Origin: Luteibacter rhizovicinus DSM 16549
GTDB taxonomy: Bacteria > Pseudomonadota > Gammaproteobacteria > Xanthomonadales > Rhodanobacteraceae
DNA: 64,000 nucleotides
Reading direction: 5' to 3'
Assembly: GCF_001887595.1 (NCBI RefSeq)
Contig: NZ_CP017480.1
Location: 434,001 to 498,000 of the forward strand
In this document: positions 28,340-38,706 of the stretch, piece after piece
Position numbering within the stretch: position 1 is the stretch's first letter
How the letters are laid out: every line of letters starts with the position of its first letter
The notes under the pieces: model-generated
The model's database searches: none
Told to the model about the DNA's origin: nothing
The model's input: only the letters and a program-made list of their open reading frames with translations
Position numbers and translations under genes: made by a program

Positions 28340-30580
28340 ATGAATCTGCAAGCCAATTACGAACAGATCCCGCTCAAGGACTACGCTGAGCGGGCGTACC
28401 TCGACTATTCCATGTATGTGGTGCTGGACCGCGCCCTGCCCTTCGTGGGCGACGGCCTCAAGCCGGTCCAGCGCCGCATCATCTACGCCATGAGCGAACT
28501 GGCCTTGTCGGCCACCGCCAAACCGAAGAAGTCCGCGCGCACCATCGGCGACGTGATCGGCAAGTTCCATCCGCACGGCGACTCGGCCTGCTACGAGGCC
28601 ATGGTGCTGATGGCCCAGCCGTTCTCGTACCGCTATCCGCTGGTCGACGGCCACGGCAACTTCGGCTCGCCGGACGACCCGAAGAGCTTCGCCGCGATGC
28701 GTTACACCGAATCGCGCCTGACCCCGATCGCCGAGGTGCTGCTCTCCGAGCTGCAGCACGGCACCGTGGACTGGGTACCGAACTTCGATGGCACCATGGA
28801 GGAACCCTCCTGGCTGCCGGCGCGCGTACCGCATGTGCTGCTGAACGGCTCGATGGGCATCGCCGTAGGCATGGCCACCGATATCCCGCCCCACAACCTG
28901 CGCGAGATCGCGAGCGCCTGCATCCGACTGCTCGACGACCCGGATGCGACGATTGCCGATCTTTGCGAACACGTGCATGGGCCGGACTACCCCACGCTGG
29001 CCGAGATCATCACACCGCGCCGCGAGATCATGGCGATGTACCAGACCGGTGGTGGTTCCGTCCGCGCCCGTGCCGTGTACGAGCGCGACGAGGGCAACAT
29101 CATCATCACCGCGCTGCCGCACCAGGTATCGCCGTCGAAGATCCTCGAGCAGATCGCTGCGCAGATGCGTGCGAAGAAGCTGCCGATGATCGAGGACCTG
29201 CGCGACGAGTCGGACCACGAAAACCCGATCCGCCTCGTGCTGGTGCCGCGTTCCAACCGCGTCGATGCCGACGAGATGATGCAGCATCTCTTCGCCACCA
29301 CGGATCTGGAAAAGAGCTTCCGCGTCAACATGAACATGATCGGCCTGGACGGCCGGCCGCAGGTGAAGGACCTCAAGATGGTCCTGACCGAGTGGCTGCG
29401 CTTCCGCACCGATACGGTCACGCGCCGACTCAACCACCGTCTGGGCCGGGTGGAGCGCCGCCTGCACCTGCTCGACGCCCTGCGCATCGCCTACCTCAAC
29501 CTGGACGAGGTCATTCGCATCGTCCGCACCGAGGAAGAGCCCAAGCCGGTGCTCATCGCCCGCTTCCGTCTCGACGACGAGCAGGCCGATTACATCCTCG
29601 AGACCAAGCTGCGCCAGTTGGCCCGCCTCGAGGAAATGAAGATCAATGAGGAAAGCAGCAAGCTCGAGGAAGAGCGCGCACGCCTCAACGTGCTGCTGAA
29701 GTCACCGGCCAAGCTGAAGAGCCTTATCAAGGAAGAACTGCGCAGCGACGCCGAGAAATACGGCGACGAGCGCCGCTCCCCGCTGATCGAGCGTAGCGTC
29801 GCCCAGGCTTTGGACGAGAGCGCCCTGGTCGCCTCCGAACCGGTCACCGTGGTGCTTTCGCAGAAGGGCTGGGTGCGCGCCGGCAAGGGCCACGACATCG
29901 ACGGCGAGGCGCTCTCCTACCGCGACGGCGACAGCCTGCTGGCGATCTCCCGCGCGCGTACGACGCAACAGGTCGCTTTCATCGATTCCACCGGTCGCGC
30001 GTACGCGACGCCGGCGCACACGCTTCCCTCCGCACGCGGCAACGGCGAGCCGCTGACGGGCCGTTTCAGCCCACCGGCCGGCGCGCGGTTCGATGCCGTC
30101 GTCACCGCGGATAACGACACCCGCATCGTGCTGGCCACCGACTTCGGCTACGGCTTCGTCACTCGCTTCGAAGCGCTGACGGGCCGGCAGAAGGCCGGCA
30201 AGCAGATCATCTCGCTGAGCGACGGTGCCCGCGTCCTGGCGCCCACGATCTCGGCCGATCCCTCGCGCGACCGCATCGTCGTGGTCACCGGCGAAGGCCA
30301 TCTGCTGATGTTCTCGGTGGCCGAACTGCCGGAACTCGACAAGGGCAAGGGGAACAAGCTCATCGAGATTCCCAAGGCCAAGCTGGTCTCGGGCGAAGAA
30401 CGCGTCATCGGCGTCGCCGTGGTCACCGAAGGCAAGGGCGAGATCACGCTTTATGCAGGCCAGCGCAAGCTGACACTGAAGTGGGCCGACCTCGTCGAGT
30501 ACGGCGGCAGCCGGGCCACGCGTGGCGGCGTGCTGCCGCGGGGTCTGCGTCGCGTGGAGCGGATCGAAACGACGGGTTGA
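28340..30580 (+). CDS. parC: DNA topoisomerase IV subunit A
   Basis: Decatenates daughter chromosomes with ParE. 746 residues, normal length. The breakage-reunion domain has catalytic Tyr122 ([10 protein letters not shown]) and the quinolone region [16 protein letters not shown], where the residues that mutate in resistant strains are the sensitive forms Ser82 and Glu86 (E. coli Ser80/Glu84). A coiled-coil (~430-490) and a C-terminal beta-propeller follow. The absence of a GyrA box QRRGGKG in the C-terminal part and the N-terminus [16 protein letters not shown] favour ParC over GyrA. Confidence 0.96.
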   Translation: MNLQANYEQIPLKDYAERAYLDYSMYVVLDRALPFVGDGLKPVQRRIIYAMSELALSATAKPKKSARTIGDVIGKFHPHGDSACYEAMVLMAQPFSYRYPLVDGHGNFGSPDDPKSFAAMRYTESRLTPIAEVLLSELQHGTVDWVPNFDGTMEEPSWLPARVPHVLLNGSMGIAVGMATDIPPHNLREIASACIRLLDDPDATIADLCEHVHGPDYPTLAEIITPRREIMAMYQTGGGSVRARAVYERDEGNIIITALPHQVSPSKILEQIAAQMRAKKLPMIEDLRDESDHENPIRLVLVPRSNRVDADEMMQHLFATTDLEKSFRVNMNMIGLDGRPQVKDLKMVLTEWLRFRTDTVTRRLNHRLGRVERRLHLLDALRIAYLNLDEVIRIVRTEEEPKPVLIARFRLDDEQADYILETKLRQLARLEEMKINEESSKLEEERARLNVLLKSPAKLKSLIKEELRSDAEKYGDERRSPLIERSVAQALDESALVASEPVTVVLSQKGWVRAGKGHDIDGEALSYRDGDSLLAISRARTTQQVAFIDSTGRAYATPAHTLPSARGNGEPLTGRFSPPAGARFDAVVTADNDTRIVLATDFGYGFVTRFEALTGRQKAGKQIISLSDGARVLAPTISADPSRDRIVVVTGEGHLLMFSVAELPELDKGKGNKLIEIPKAKLVSGEERVIGVAVVTEGKGEITLYAGQRKLTLKWADLVEYGGSRATRGGVLPRGLRRVERIETTG

Positions 30581-30586
30581 TGCCTG

Positions 30587-30614
30587 GCCGATGGCCCCCA
30601 TGGGGGCCATCGGC
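30587..30614. terminator. 28-bp perfect palindrome between convergent parC and NUDIX genes
   Basis: The 14-base arm GCCGATGGCCCCCA is followed directly by its exact reverse complement, with no loop. It begins six bases after the parC stop and ends six bases before the stop of the convergent NUDIX gene, an ideal place for a bidirectional terminator; the flanks have no T-run, so termination may need Rho or the site may instead bind a protein dimer. Confidence 0.6.
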
Positions 30615-30620
30615 GACTTC

Positions 30621-31109
30621 CTACAGCCGCGTCACGTTCCAGGAAACCATCCGCCCGTCCTTGTACGGCATGACGCCGTGAAAAGCTCGCGGATCGCTAT
30701 CGAACACCAGCGGCAGGAAGTGGCGATCGCCCTCCCACATGGGCAGGGCGTCGAGCTCGGCTAACGGAACCCACTCCAGCTTACCCTCCGCGTTGGACTC
30801 GAACGGCGTCCCCGCATAGCGGTCGATGACAAAAATGAAGCCGAGCCAGTCTTCGCCTTGCTTGCCGAAACCCGGCCAGTTGAGCGTGCCGCGCAGACGC
30901 ATCTCCAGGCATTCGATGCCCGCCTCTTCCATGATCTCGCGGCGCATGCAGGCGGCGATGTCCTCCCCGGCCTCCATCTTGCCACCGAGGCCGTTGTACT
31001 TGCCCAGGTGCTGGTCGTCCTGGCGGGCGTTGCGGTGGATCATGAGGACGCGCTGGCCGTCCGGCGACATCACGTAGCCGAGCGTGGCGACGATGGGCGT
31101 ATAAGGCAT
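30621..31109 (-). CDS. NUDIX hydrolase, 8-oxo-dGTP diphosphatase type
   Basis: 162 residues with a full Nudix box GGKMEAGEDIAACMRREIME followed by EAG (residues ~43-65), which coordinates Mg and cleaves nucleoside diphosphate derivatives. The N-terminus PIVATLGYVMSPDGQRVLMI, the HLGKYNGLGGK approach to the box and the length resemble MTH1-like 8-oxo-dGTPases rather than E. coli MutT. Likely role: cleaning oxidised nucleotides. Convergent with parC; start at 31109 has no strong ribosome site. Confidence 0.88.
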   Translation of the reverse strand: MPYTPIVATLGYVMSPDGQRVLMIHRNARQDDQHLGKYNGLGGKMEAGEDIAACMRREIMEEAGIECLEMRLRGTLNWPGFGKQGEDWLGFIFVIDRYAGTPFESNAEGKLEWVPLAELDALPMWEGDRHFLPLVFDSDPRAFHGVMPYKDGRMVSWNVTRL

Positions 31110-31213
31110 GGCGGTGGCAACAAGGCGGAAAAAACCCGAAGTTTACCCGCTCCCCATGCGAAGGCGGCGTTTCGCCTCTTGCGTGGCCGGGGCGACCCGG
31201 CGACCATCGACGG

Positions 31214-32026
31214 ATGCCTCACCCGCCCCTTCCCCGCACGACCCGCGCCTTTCTCGCTCGCCTGGCCATCGCAACCGCCCTGGCGGGAGCTGCCATGGGT
31301 TGCGTCGCACCGGCGGACGCCGTGGACAGTCGCGACCTGGTCTTCGACAGCCAGTCCTATTTCGCCGTCACCGTCGATACCCGCCGCGAAGACATCGAGC
31401 TGTACTGGCGCAACCCCGACACTGACCAGCCCTTCAGCACGATCGACGCCCTGCGCACCTGGACCACGGGCAAGGGCCGACCGCTCTCGTTCGCGACCAA
31501 TGCGGGCATCTACGATCGCGAGTTCAAGCCGCTCGGCCTGTATGTCGAGAACGGCAAGGCACTCGTTCCGCTGAACCTGATTCATGGCAACCCGCGCTCG
31601 GGCAATTTCTCGTTGCTGCCCAACGGCGTGTTTGCGGTTTACGACGACGGCAGCGCCGACGTCCATACCAGCGAAGGATTTCGCGACGCCGGCCGCAAGG
31701 CACGCTGGGCCACGCAGTCCGGGCCGATGCTGGTCATCGACGGCGAGATCAATCCCCAGTTCGACAACGGCTCGGACAGCATGAAATGGCGCAGCGGCGT
31801 CTGCGCGAAGACGCCGCACGAGGTGGTCTTCGTGGTCAGCCGCGTACCCGTCAATTTCCACAGTTTCGCCCGGTTGTTCCGCGACGAGATCGGCTGCCGG
31901 GATGCACTCTTCCTGGACGGCACGATCTCGCAGGCGTTCACTCCCGACGATGGCTACGCGGGCGCGCCCGCCTTCATGACCAAACCATACGCGGGCATGA
32001 TCGCGGTCTTCCCGAAGCGACGCTGA
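31214..32026 (+). CDS. Exported phosphodiester glycosidase family protein
   Basis: 270 residues with an N-terminal signal segment (ARLAIATALAGAAMGC; the MGC could be a lipobox). The body contains SFATNAGIYDREFKPLGLYV, QSGPMLVIDGEIN and RDALFLDGTISQAF, the pattern of the NAGPA-type phosphodiester glycosidase domain, where the last motif is usually LDGG. Bacterial members (YigE-like) act in the periplasm on unknown sugar-phosphate diesters. Convergent with the cytolysin-like gene, stops four bases apart. Confidence 0.8.
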   Translation: MPHPPLPRTTRAFLARLAIATALAGAAMGCVAPADAVDSRDLVFDSQSYFAVTVDTRREDIELYWRNPDTDQPFSTIDALRTWTTGKGRPLSFATNAGIYDREFKPLGLYVENGKALVPLNLIHGNPRSGNFSLLPNGVFAVYDDGSADVHTSEGFRDAGRKARWATQSGPMLVIDGEINPQFDNGSDSMKWRSGVCAKTPHEVVFVVSRVPVNFHSFARLFRDEIGCRDALFLDGTISQAFTPDDGYAGAPAFMTKPYAGMIAVFPKRR

Positions 32027-32030
32027 GCCA

Positions 32031-33557
32031 TCAGTCGTAGGGAAGGAGTAGCGTGACGCGATCCTTCCAGCCGACGCGGGCCTTGGCCTGCAGCGTGCGG
32101 TCCGGCGGTGGTGTGTACGTGGTGCAACCGGGCCCGTTGAAGCAGGTGTTCCACCCCGCCTCGTAGATTATGTTGTAGGAGAGCTTGCGCCCTTCGTTGC
32201 CGCGTAACGGGAATTCCCAAACCACCTCGTACTGGGGATTCAGCGTACCGGCGAGCGGCGTCGCCTGGACGAGGCTGCCGTTGTGCTTGCGGGCGTTGAT
32301 CCAGTTGTAGATGGCGGGCACATCCGGGGTCCATCGGGTGGTGCGGTAAAACCGGGTATCCGCGTTGGTTCGCGTCTGCACCAGGTGCATTTCCGACTGC
32401 GAGGTGTCCGTACGCGCCTGGGCCAGGTTGAGATTGAAGCTGATATTCGGCGTGATCTTGCCCGTCGTGTCGACGGAAACCCCCGCCTGCGCATTGCCGC
32501 CGACGACGAAGCGCTCCGCATGGGACACGCTGACAGCCCCATCGACGGAATCGGAAGGAAACAGTGTCCGCAGCCGCTGCCCCACCGGGCAGCCGAAGAA
32601 TTCCTGCCCGCCTTCCATGTCGCAGAGAAACAGGCGCGTGTTGGCCGTACCCGGAAAGGACGAATCCACGGGCCATGCCGACGTGACGCCGTCGTATTCG
32701 ATAGGTCCCCACCCGCTGTGGATGCTCGCATCGAGCAGGCGTCGCAAGCCACCCTGGACGGCATCGAACTTGCCCTCGGTGCCCGCGCGACGCCCGAAAC
32801 CCGTACCGGCGCCATCGCCCACGGTCTTCGCCCAGAACAGAAATGTCGTACCGCCCGGGTCGACTGGATCGTCGTTGCGCAGCAGGACCCATTCCGACGC
32901 GAGACTCAAGCGCGGCTCGTCCGTGCTACGGAAGGGCGCGATGGTGAACTGTGGCGGCGCCGCGACGTGCATCGAAAGGTTGCCGTACTGGCACCACCGG
33001 CGCAATTCCGTGGCGAGGACGAGGACTTCGTCGCTGGTCGGAGGCCGCTGCCCGAATACTGCGGAGGCCATCCTCCGGCGGAACGCCCGGCACACGGACG
33101 CGGGCGATGCGGCCAGCAGGTCGAAGTTCACGTCCATCGAGCGTGACGTGGTGCTGGCGGAACGAACCGGACGAGGCGCCTCATCGATCTCGCCGCGTTC
33201 GGCCCACGTCCAGCCCGTCAGGATTGCCGTGCGATGGACAGCGTCCGTGGCATCGAACCCGAAGATACCCAACCCCTCGGCCGGATCGAGGACAATGGTG
33301 TTGGTTGCCGGCCAGGCATAGACGCCCTGCGGCTTGAGCAAGCGCAGGAGGGTCCAGGGGCCCGTCACGGCGAGCCGTTTCCCCTGGGCGAGCCATTCAC
33401 TGACTTTCGACTCGACCTCGACCCGATTGTCGTTGTCGTCCACGGTGACAATGGTGACACCGGCGACACTGCTGCTGTCCAGCGTGATGGCCCCCGCCGT
33501 CGGTGATATCGCAACGGCGATCAGCACCGCGAGCGCGGTGCATGCGTGAGTTCTCAT
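32031..33557 (-). CDS. Secreted protein resembling the Vibrio cholerae cytolysin / leukocidin beta-pore-forming toxin family
   Basis: 508 residues with a Sec signal peptide (LAVLIAVAISPTAGA). From memory of V. cholerae HlyA, collinear similarities appear: two Cys in VNFDLLAASPASVCRAF and RRWCQYGNLSMHV correspond to the cytolysin pro-domain; RTLFPSDSVDGAVSVSHAER leads into a Gly/Ser/Thr-alternating VVGGNAQAGVSVDTTGKITP stretch placed like the pore-forming pre-stem; and VQATPLAGTLNPQYEVVWEF matches the leukocidin P-L-x-P strand region. The protein ends where the cytolysin core ends, lacking the C-terminal lectin domains. Remote homology judged by eye, so other beta-rich secreted proteins remain possible. 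The frame opens further upstream, but 33557 gives the signal peptide. Confidence 0.55.
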   Translation of the reverse strand: MRTHACTALAVLIAVAISPTAGAITLDSSSVAGVTIVTVDDNDNRVEVESKVSEWLAQGKRLAVTGPWTLLRLLKPQGVYAWPATNTIVLDPAEGLGIFGFDATDAVHRTAILTGWTWAERGEIDEAPRPVRSASTTSRSMDVNFDLLAASPASVCRAFRRRMASAVFGQRPPTSDEVLVLATELRRWCQYGNLSMHVAAPPQFTIAPFRSTDEPRLSLASEWVLLRNDDPVDPGGTTFLFWAKTVGDGAGTGFGRRAGTEGKFDAVQGGLRRLLDASIHSGWGPIEYDGVTSAWPVDSSFPGTANTRLFLCDMEGGQEFFGCPVGQRLRTLFPSDSVDGAVSVSHAERFVVGGNAQAGVSVDTTGKITPNISFNLNLAQARTDTSQSEMHLVQTRTNADTRFYRTTRWTPDVPAIYNWINARKHNGSLVQATPLAGTLNPQYEVVWEFPLRGNEGRKLSYNIIYEAGWNTCFNGPGCTTYTPPPDRTLQAKARVGWKDRVTLLLPYD

Positions 33558-33572
33558 GGCGTATCCCTGCTT

Positions 33573-33590
33573 CCGCCCGTTAGCGGGCGG
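33573..33590. other. Small perfect hairpin upstream of the cytolysin-like gene
   Basis: CCGCCCG-TTAG-CGGGCGG, a 7-bp stem and 4-base loop, lies 16 bases before the cytolysin-like start and 73 bases beyond the dapE stop. It lacks a T-run. It could end the dapE transcript or sit in the leader of the next gene; its closeness to the start makes a translational role possible. Confidence 0.4.
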
Positions 33591-33662
33591 GAAGAGCTTC
33601 GCGGTTGCGCACGCAACCACGTATCGGGCGCGCACTCCGATCGCTGTAGGGATTAGCTCAAT

Positions 33663-34793
33663 TCACAAGAGAAGCCGCTCACAAATTGCCAGATAAAGAT
33701 CGGGCAACCGCTGGAGATCGGCGACCGACACGCACTCATCCACCTTGTGGATCGTCGCGTTCACCGGCCCCAGTTCGATCACTTCGGCCCCCATCGGCGC
33801 GATGAAGCGACCGTCCGAGGTGCCGCCGCCGGTGCTCTGTTCGGGATCGATGCCACACAGGTCGCGACACACACCAACGACGACTTCGCGCAGTTTTCCA
33901 CCCGCCGTCGCGAGAAACGGATGTCCGGACAGGTGCCAGTCGATCGAGAAGCTCACGCCATGGCTGCGCAGGATCGCCTCGGTGCGCTCGCGCAAGGCGT
34001 CGGCTGTGCTGGCGGTCGAAAAGCGAAAATTGATCAGGGCCACCAGCTCGCCGGGAATGACGTTGTTCGCGCCCGTCCCTGCATTGATATTGGACACCTG
34101 GAACGACGTGGGTGGAAAGTCGGCATTGCCTTCGTCCCAGCGCTCCACCGTCAGCGCCGCCAGGGCAGGAGCGAGGCTATGTATCGGGTTCGTCGCCTTC
34201 TCCGGATAGGCAACGTGGCCCTGCACACCGTGCACCGTCAAGGTGCCCGAGAGCGAGCCACGACGGCCCACGCGAATCAGGTCGCCCAGCCTCGACTTCG
34301 CCGACGGCTCGCCGACCACGCAGGCATCGATGCGCTGGCCGGTTCGTCCGAAATGTTCGACCACCTCGCGAACGCCATGCAGCGCGACGCCCTCTTCGTC
34401 ACTGGTCAGCAGCAAGCCGACCGTACCGCCATGATTCGGCTGCGCGGTGACGAACCGTTCCAACGCGACCACCATGGCGGCCACCGAGCCCTTCATGTCA
34501 GCCGCACCGCGCCCATAGAGCAGGCCATCCCGTTCGGTCGGCTCGAAGGGCGGCGAGGCCCAGTTCGCTTCCGGCCCGGTCGGCACGACATCGGTATGGC
34601 CGAGAAAGGCAAGGACCGTTCCGCCGTCGCCGTGAGTCGCCCACAGGTTGTCGACGTCGCCGAAGCGCAGGTGCTCGATCTGGAAGCCGACCGCGGACAG
34701 ACGTGCCGCGACGAGCGGCAGGCATCCGGCATCCTCCGGTGTCACGGAGCGTCGGCGGATGAGATCGTGGGTGAGTTCGATGACGGGAGACAT
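33663..34793 (-). CDS. dapE: Succinyl-diaminopimelate desuccinylase DapE
   Basis: Lysine/diaminopimelate pathway: removes succinate from N-succinyl-LL-diaminopimelate. 376 residues, zinc peptidase M20 fold with [36 protein letters not shown] and [12 protein letters not shown] (catalytic Glu), and the C-terminal [14 protein letters not shown]. The start at 34793 matches the family N-terminus ([20 protein letters not shown]); the frame is open further upstream. Lies 13 bases after the arsC-like gene, with dapD two genes away, the same order as in E. coli dapD/yffB/dapE. Confidence 0.96.
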   Translation of the reverse strand: MSPVIELTHDLIRRRSVTPEDAGCLPLVAARLSAVGFQIEHLRFGDVDNLWATHGDGGTVLAFLGHTDVVPTGPEANWASPPFEPTERDGLLYGRGAADMKGSVAAMVVALERFVTAQPNHGGTVGLLLTSDEEGVALHGVREVVEHFGRTGQRIDACVVGEPSAKSRLGDLIRVGRRGSLSGTLTVHGVQGHVAYPEKATNPIHSLAPALAALTVERWDEGNADFPPTSFQVSNINAGTGANNVIPGELVALINFRFSTASTADALRERTEAILRSHGVSFSIDWHLSGHPFLATAGGKLREVVVGVCRDLCGIDPEQSTGGGTSDGRFIAPMGAEVIELGPVNATIHKVDECVSVADLQRLPDLYLAICERLLL

Positions 34794-34806
34794 GGGCTCG
34801 CTTGCC

Positions 34807-35160
34807 TTACTTGCCGAATCGTTTCTTGAATGCGTTGTCCGAGAAGCCGACGGCGACATCGTCACCGTCGACGACCACCGGCCTCTTGATCAGCGCGGGG
34901 TATTCCTTGAGCAGTAGCGTCCACTCGGGATCGGTGCGCGGATCCTTGCGTTGTGGCAACAGCGTGCGCCACGTGGTCGACGCCTTGTTGATCAGCTTCT
35001 CCCAACCGCCGAGCGCCTCTGCCCAAGCCTTGAGCGTGGCCGCCGGCACGGGGCTCGTGCGGTAATCGACGAAGTCGTGGACCACCTCGAAACGGGTGAG
35101 CCAGTTGCGCGCCTTCTTGCAGGTATCGCAGGTCGGCAAACCGTAGAGGATGACGGCCAT
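34807..35160 (-). CDS. ArsC/Spx-family protein (YffB type)
   Basis: 117-residue thioredoxin-fold protein with a [11 protein letters not shown] motif (CxxC) at residues ~11-14 and the conserved [12 protein letters not shown] (the Arg-Pro of ArsC/Spx). YffB-type members are not arsenate reductases; their biochemical role is unresolved. It is 13 bases upstream of dapE and two bases downstream of dapD, a conserved placement that suggests co-expression with diaminopimelate synthesis. Confidence 0.9.
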   Translation of the reverse strand: MAVILYGLPTCDTCKKARNWLTRFEVVHDFVDYRTSPVPAATLKAWAEALGGWEKLINKASTTWRTLLPQRKDPRTDPEWTLLLKEYPALIKRPVVVDGDDVAVGFSDNAFKKRFGK

Positions 35161-35162
35161 GC

Positions 35163-35996
35163 TTATTCGCCGCTGCGCAGCAGTTCGTTGATACCGGTCT
35201 TCGAGCGTGTCTTTTCGTCGACCTGCTTGACGATGATCGCCGCGTAAAGGCTATGGCTGCCGTCCTTCGCCGGAAGGCTGCCGGCGACGACGACACTGCC
35301 CGCCGGAACGCGGCCGTAGCTGACTTCGCCGGTGGCGCGGTTGTAGATACGCGTGGACTGGCCGAGGAACACGCCCATGCCGATCACCGAACCCTTTTCC
35401 ACCACCACGCCTTCGACGACCTCGGAGCGCGCACCGATGAAGCAGTTGTCTTCGATGATCGTGGGATTGGCCTGCAGCGGCTCGAGCACGCCACCGATGC
35501 CGACGCCGCCACTGAGGTGGACGCCGGCGCCGATCTGCGCGCACGAACCCACGGTGGCCCAGGTGTCGACCATGCTGCCTGCACCCACGTAGGCGCCAAT
35601 GTTGGTGTAGCTGGGCATCAGCACCGCGTCTTTCGCGATGTGCGCGCCCCGGCGCACCAGCGCACCCGGCACGATGCGCGCGCCGAGGTTGGCGTACTCG
35701 GTGGCATCACCGTCCGCGAAGCGCAGCGGAACCTTGTCGAAGGCGCTCGACGGTCCGCCATCCATGACGCGGTTGCCGTTCATGCGGAAATACAGAAGCA
35801 CGGCTTTCTTCAGCCATGCGTTGACCGTCCAGCCGCCCTTGCCGTCCGGCTCGGCGACGCGACGCTCACCGGATTCGAGCAAGTTGAGCACCTGGTCGAC
35901 CGCGTCACGGAGACTGCCTTCGATTTCATTCTGGTTGAGGTCGGCACGACGCTCGAAGGCGTCGTCGATAAGGGACTCAAGCGTTTGCATCTGCAT
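35163..35996 (-). CDS. dapD: Tetrahydrodipicolinate N-succinyltransferase DapD
   Basis: Adds succinyl-CoA to tetrahydrodipicolinate in the succinylase branch of diaminopimelate synthesis. 277 residues; the middle is a left-handed hexapeptide beta-helix ([60 protein letters not shown]). A trimeric cytoplasmic enzyme. The ATG at 35996 has AGGAA at the better distance than the ATG at 35990. Its start overlaps the end of glnD by 20 bases. Confidence 0.96.
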   Translation of the reverse strand: MQMQTLESLIDDAFERRADLNQNEIEGSLRDAVDQVLNLLESGERRVAEPDGKGGWTVNAWLKKAVLLYFRMNGNRVMDGGPSSAFDKVPLRFADGDATEYANLGARIVPGALVRRGAHIAKDAVLMPSYTNIGAYVGAGSMVDTWATVGSCAQIGAGVHLSGGVGIGGVLEPLQANPTIIEDNCFIGARSEVVEGVVVEKGSVIGMGVFLGQSTRIYNRATGEVSYGRVPAGSVVVAGSLPAKDGSHSLYAAIIVKQVDEKTRSKTGINELLRSGE

Positions 35997-38634
35997 TCAA
36001 GCTGTTCCTGGGGTTTTCGAAACCGATGTGACGAAGCAGGCACTCGCGCAGGATCTCCCTGCGTTGCGGAGACAGCGGCGCGTTGCTGCGATCGGTAAGT
36101 TGGAAGAAATCTTCGACACGCTCACCGAACGTCGCGATACGTGCATCATGCACGCGCACCTCGGCTTCAGCCAGCGCCTGCGCCACGGCGGCAAGCAGCC
36201 CGGGCCGGTCGGTGCATACCAGCGCGAGCTGGGTGCGTTCACCGGCGTCGACGAATTCGATGCGCGGCGTCATCTGGAAATGGCGCAGGTGCCGCGAAAG
36301 ACTGCGTTTCGGAGGGCCCTGCCCGGCCGGCTGGTCGAGCGCCCGCAGCATGCGCGAGCGTAGTTCCTCGGCGCGCTGGAGTGACGCGGGGGCCTGTGAT
36401 TCCGACTCGAGCAACAGGAAGGTGTCCAGCGCCTTGCCGGTGCTGGAGACGAGGATGCGAGCCTCGACGACGGAGAAGCGCAGGCGATCGAGCATGGCCG
36501 TCACCGTGGCGAACAGGCCGTCCCGGTCGGGCGTGTAGATGAAGAGTTCGGTGCTGCCACGCACGGAGAACGGATGCACCTCGACCAGCGGCGTTGCGCC
36601 GCGGGCGCGCAGGATCGCGGCGGTCTGCCAGGCGATCTGCTCGGGCCGATGGCGCAGGAAGCTGAGGTCCGGAAATTCCGCCCACACGCTGGCGATGTCG
36701 TCGGCGGCCACGTGCTCGGCGACCAGCATGCCGAGTGCGCGCTCGCGTGTTTCGCGCAGACGCATGCCCGCATGGGCCGGCGGCGTGAGGTCACTGCGCA
36801 GGGCGAAGCGCGTCGACGTGTAGAGATCGGCGAGCAGCCGGTCCTTCCAGGCGTTCCATAGCTTCGGACTCGTACCGATGATATCGGCGATCGTCAGCAG
36901 GTACAGGTGGTCGAGGTGCTCCCAGTCGCCGACTGTCGCGCCGAAACGATGCACGACGTCGGGATCGGTGATGTCCTGGCGCTGCGCTGTCGTGCTCATC
37001 AACAGATGCTGCCGAACCAGCCACGCGACGAGATCGATGTCGTCCTGCGGCAAGCCGAGGCGCGCGCAGAACGCCCGCGCATCCTCTTCGCCCAACATCG
37101 AATGATCGCCGCCGCGCCCTTTCGCGATGTCGTGGAACAGGGCCGCAAGGAGCATCAGCTCCGGTTTTTCGACGTGCGGCCAGATTTCGCAGGCGATCGG
37201 AAAATCGCGGCGTGCCGCCGGATCGGCGAAACGCGCCACGTTGCGCAACACGCGCAGCGTGTGTTCGTCCACGGTGTACACATGGAAGAGGTCGTACTGC
37301 ATGCGGCCGACGACCTTGCCGAACGCCGGCAGGATCGCGGCGAGCAGGCCATGGCGATTCATCCGCCACAATGCCTCCACCGCGGGCGCGCCACGCCGGA
37401 GCAGCGCCAGGAACGCGCAGAGCACCTGCGGGTCGTCCGCCAGGGATTCGCCGTGCAGGGAAACGGCGTGCTGGATGCGCCGCATGGTTTCCGCGGTGAA
37501 GCCGGTGATACCCGGCTCGTCGAGCCGTGCGATGAAGATCTCCACCAGCGATGCCGGCCGACGCACGAACAACTGCGGGTTGCGCAACGAAATCCGCGAA
37601 CCGTGGCGCACATAGTCGGTACCGACCGGCAAGGCCTCGGTCGCCGGATCGAGCATTTCCTCGAAGCGTTCGACCAGCTGGGTGCCTGAGCGCTCGATCT
37701 GCGTGGCCGCCCGGTAATAGCCCTGCATGAACTGCTCGACGCCGAGGTTCTTGGCATGCTCGTCCTCGAAGCCGAGCTGCTTGGCCAGGCCACGCTGGTA
37801 ATCGAACAACAGGCGCTCCTCCGCCCGCCCTGCTTCCACATGGAGAGCGTAGCGGTAGCGACGGAGGGTCTCCTCGGCGCGGGCGAGCTTGGTCGCCTCG
37901 ACTGGCTCCAGCAGCCCTTCCGCCACCATGTCGTCGAAATCGGGGGCGTCCGCCAGGCGGCGGCCCAGCCAGCGCAAGGCGTCCAGCGTGCGCAGCCCGC
38001 CGGGGCCGTCTTTCAGGTTGGGCTCGAGATTCTGCGCGGTGTCGTCATATCGCGCGTGACGCGCATCGCGTTCGGCGAGGCGCGCGGCGAGATACTGGCG
38101 CGGGGGCCACAGGGCGGGGTCGTCGAGGATCCCGCGAAGACTCTCGGCCAGGATGGGCCAGCCGGCCAGGCGCCTCGCGTCGAGCAGGCTGGTGAATACG
38201 CTGGCATCGCTGGCGGCGAGTTCACGACACTGTTCGACCGTGCGGACCGCGTGGCCCGGCTTCAGGCCGATATCCCACAGACAGCCGAAGAAGCTTTCCA
38301 GTGCGCGATGCAGGGCGGGCGAGGTCTCGGCCACCAGGGCGAGCAGGTCGACATCGGACGCCGGAAACAGCATGCCCCGACCGAAGCCACCGACGGCGAA
38401 CAGGGCACCGGCGGCCATGTCACCCAGGCAGGCACCCCAGGCATGGACCACGATGCGGTCGACGATCTCGGACCGGCGACGGGCCAGGGCCGAGGCATCT
38501 TCACCTTCACGGAAGGCGACGGTGAGCGAGCGGTCCACGTCGCCCAGCAGCTGGCGCAACGAACGCCGCGCCTCGGGCGAGACGCCCGATCGCGGCACGA
38601 CGGCGGGCAGGCGTGGAAGCGGCGGAAGCGTCAC
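35977..38634 (-). CDS. glnD: PII uridylyltransferase/uridylyl-removing enzyme GlnD
   Basis: Senses glutamine and modifies PII nitrogen regulators. About 885 residues: nucleotidyltransferase motif [20 protein letters not shown] near residue 85, a central helical domain, the HD hydrolase domain ([20 protein letters not shown]), and two C-terminal ACT domains ([40 protein letters not shown]) that bind glutamine. A GTG at 38634 has AGAGGG at good spacing and is preferred; another GTG at 38661 in frame would add nine residues but has no ribosome site. Order map-glnD-dapD is conserved in gammaproteobacteria. Confidence 0.95.
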   Translation of the reverse strand: MTLPPLPRLPAVVPRSGVSPEARRSLRQLLGDVDRSLTVAFREGEDASALARRRSEIVDRIVVHAWGACLGDMAAGALFAVGGFGRGMLFPASDVDLLALVAETSPALHRALESFFGCLWDIGLKPGHAVRTVEQCRELAASDASVFTSLLDARRLAGWPILAESLRGILDDPALWPPRQYLAARLAERDARHARYDDTAQNLEPNLKDGPGGLRTLDALRWLGRRLADAPDFDDMVAEGLLEPVEATKLARAEETLRRYRYALHVEAGRAEERLLFDYQRGLAKQLGFEDEHAKNLGVEQFMQGYYRAATQIERSGTQLVERFEEMLDPATEALPVGTDYVRHGSRISLRNPQLFVRRPASLVEIFIARLDEPGITGFTAETMRRIQHAVSLHGESLADDPQVLCAFLALLRRGAPAVEALWRMNRHGLLAAILPAFGKVVGRMQYDLFHVYTVDEHTLRVLRNVARFADPAARRDFPIACEIWPHVEKPELMLLAALFHDIAKGRGGDHSMLGEEDARAFCARLGLPQDDIDLVAWLVRQHLLMSTTAQRQDITDPDVVHRFGATVGDWEHLDHLYLLTIADIIGTSPKLWNAWKDRLLADLYTSTRFALRSDLTPPAHAGMRLRETRERALGMLVAEHVAADDIASVWAEFPDLSFLRHRPEQIAWQTAAILRARGATPLVEVHPFSVRGSTELFIYTPDRDGLFATVTAMLDRLRFSVVEARILVSSTGKALDTFLLLESESQAPASLQRAEELRSRMLRALDQPAGQGPPKRSLSRHLRHFQMTPRIEFVDAGERTQLALVCTDRPGLLAAVAQALAEAEVRVHDARIATFGERVEDFFQLTDRSNAPLSPQRREILRECLLRHIGFENPRNSLNADANA

Positions 38635-38669
38635 GTCGGAGCCCTCTGCGGTGGTTGGCACATCGAGCG

Positions 38670-38697
38670 GACGGCAGCTCCCTGGAGGGCTGCCGTC
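38670..38697 (-). other. Intercistronic stem-loop between map and glnD
   Basis: GACGGCAG and CTGCCGTC form an 8-bp stem around a 12-base loop that can pair further inside. It starts nine bases after the map stop and has no T-run. It may reduce read-through from map into glnD or stabilise the map message. Confidence 0.45.
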
Positions 38698-38706
38698 GAT
38701 GGAGCG

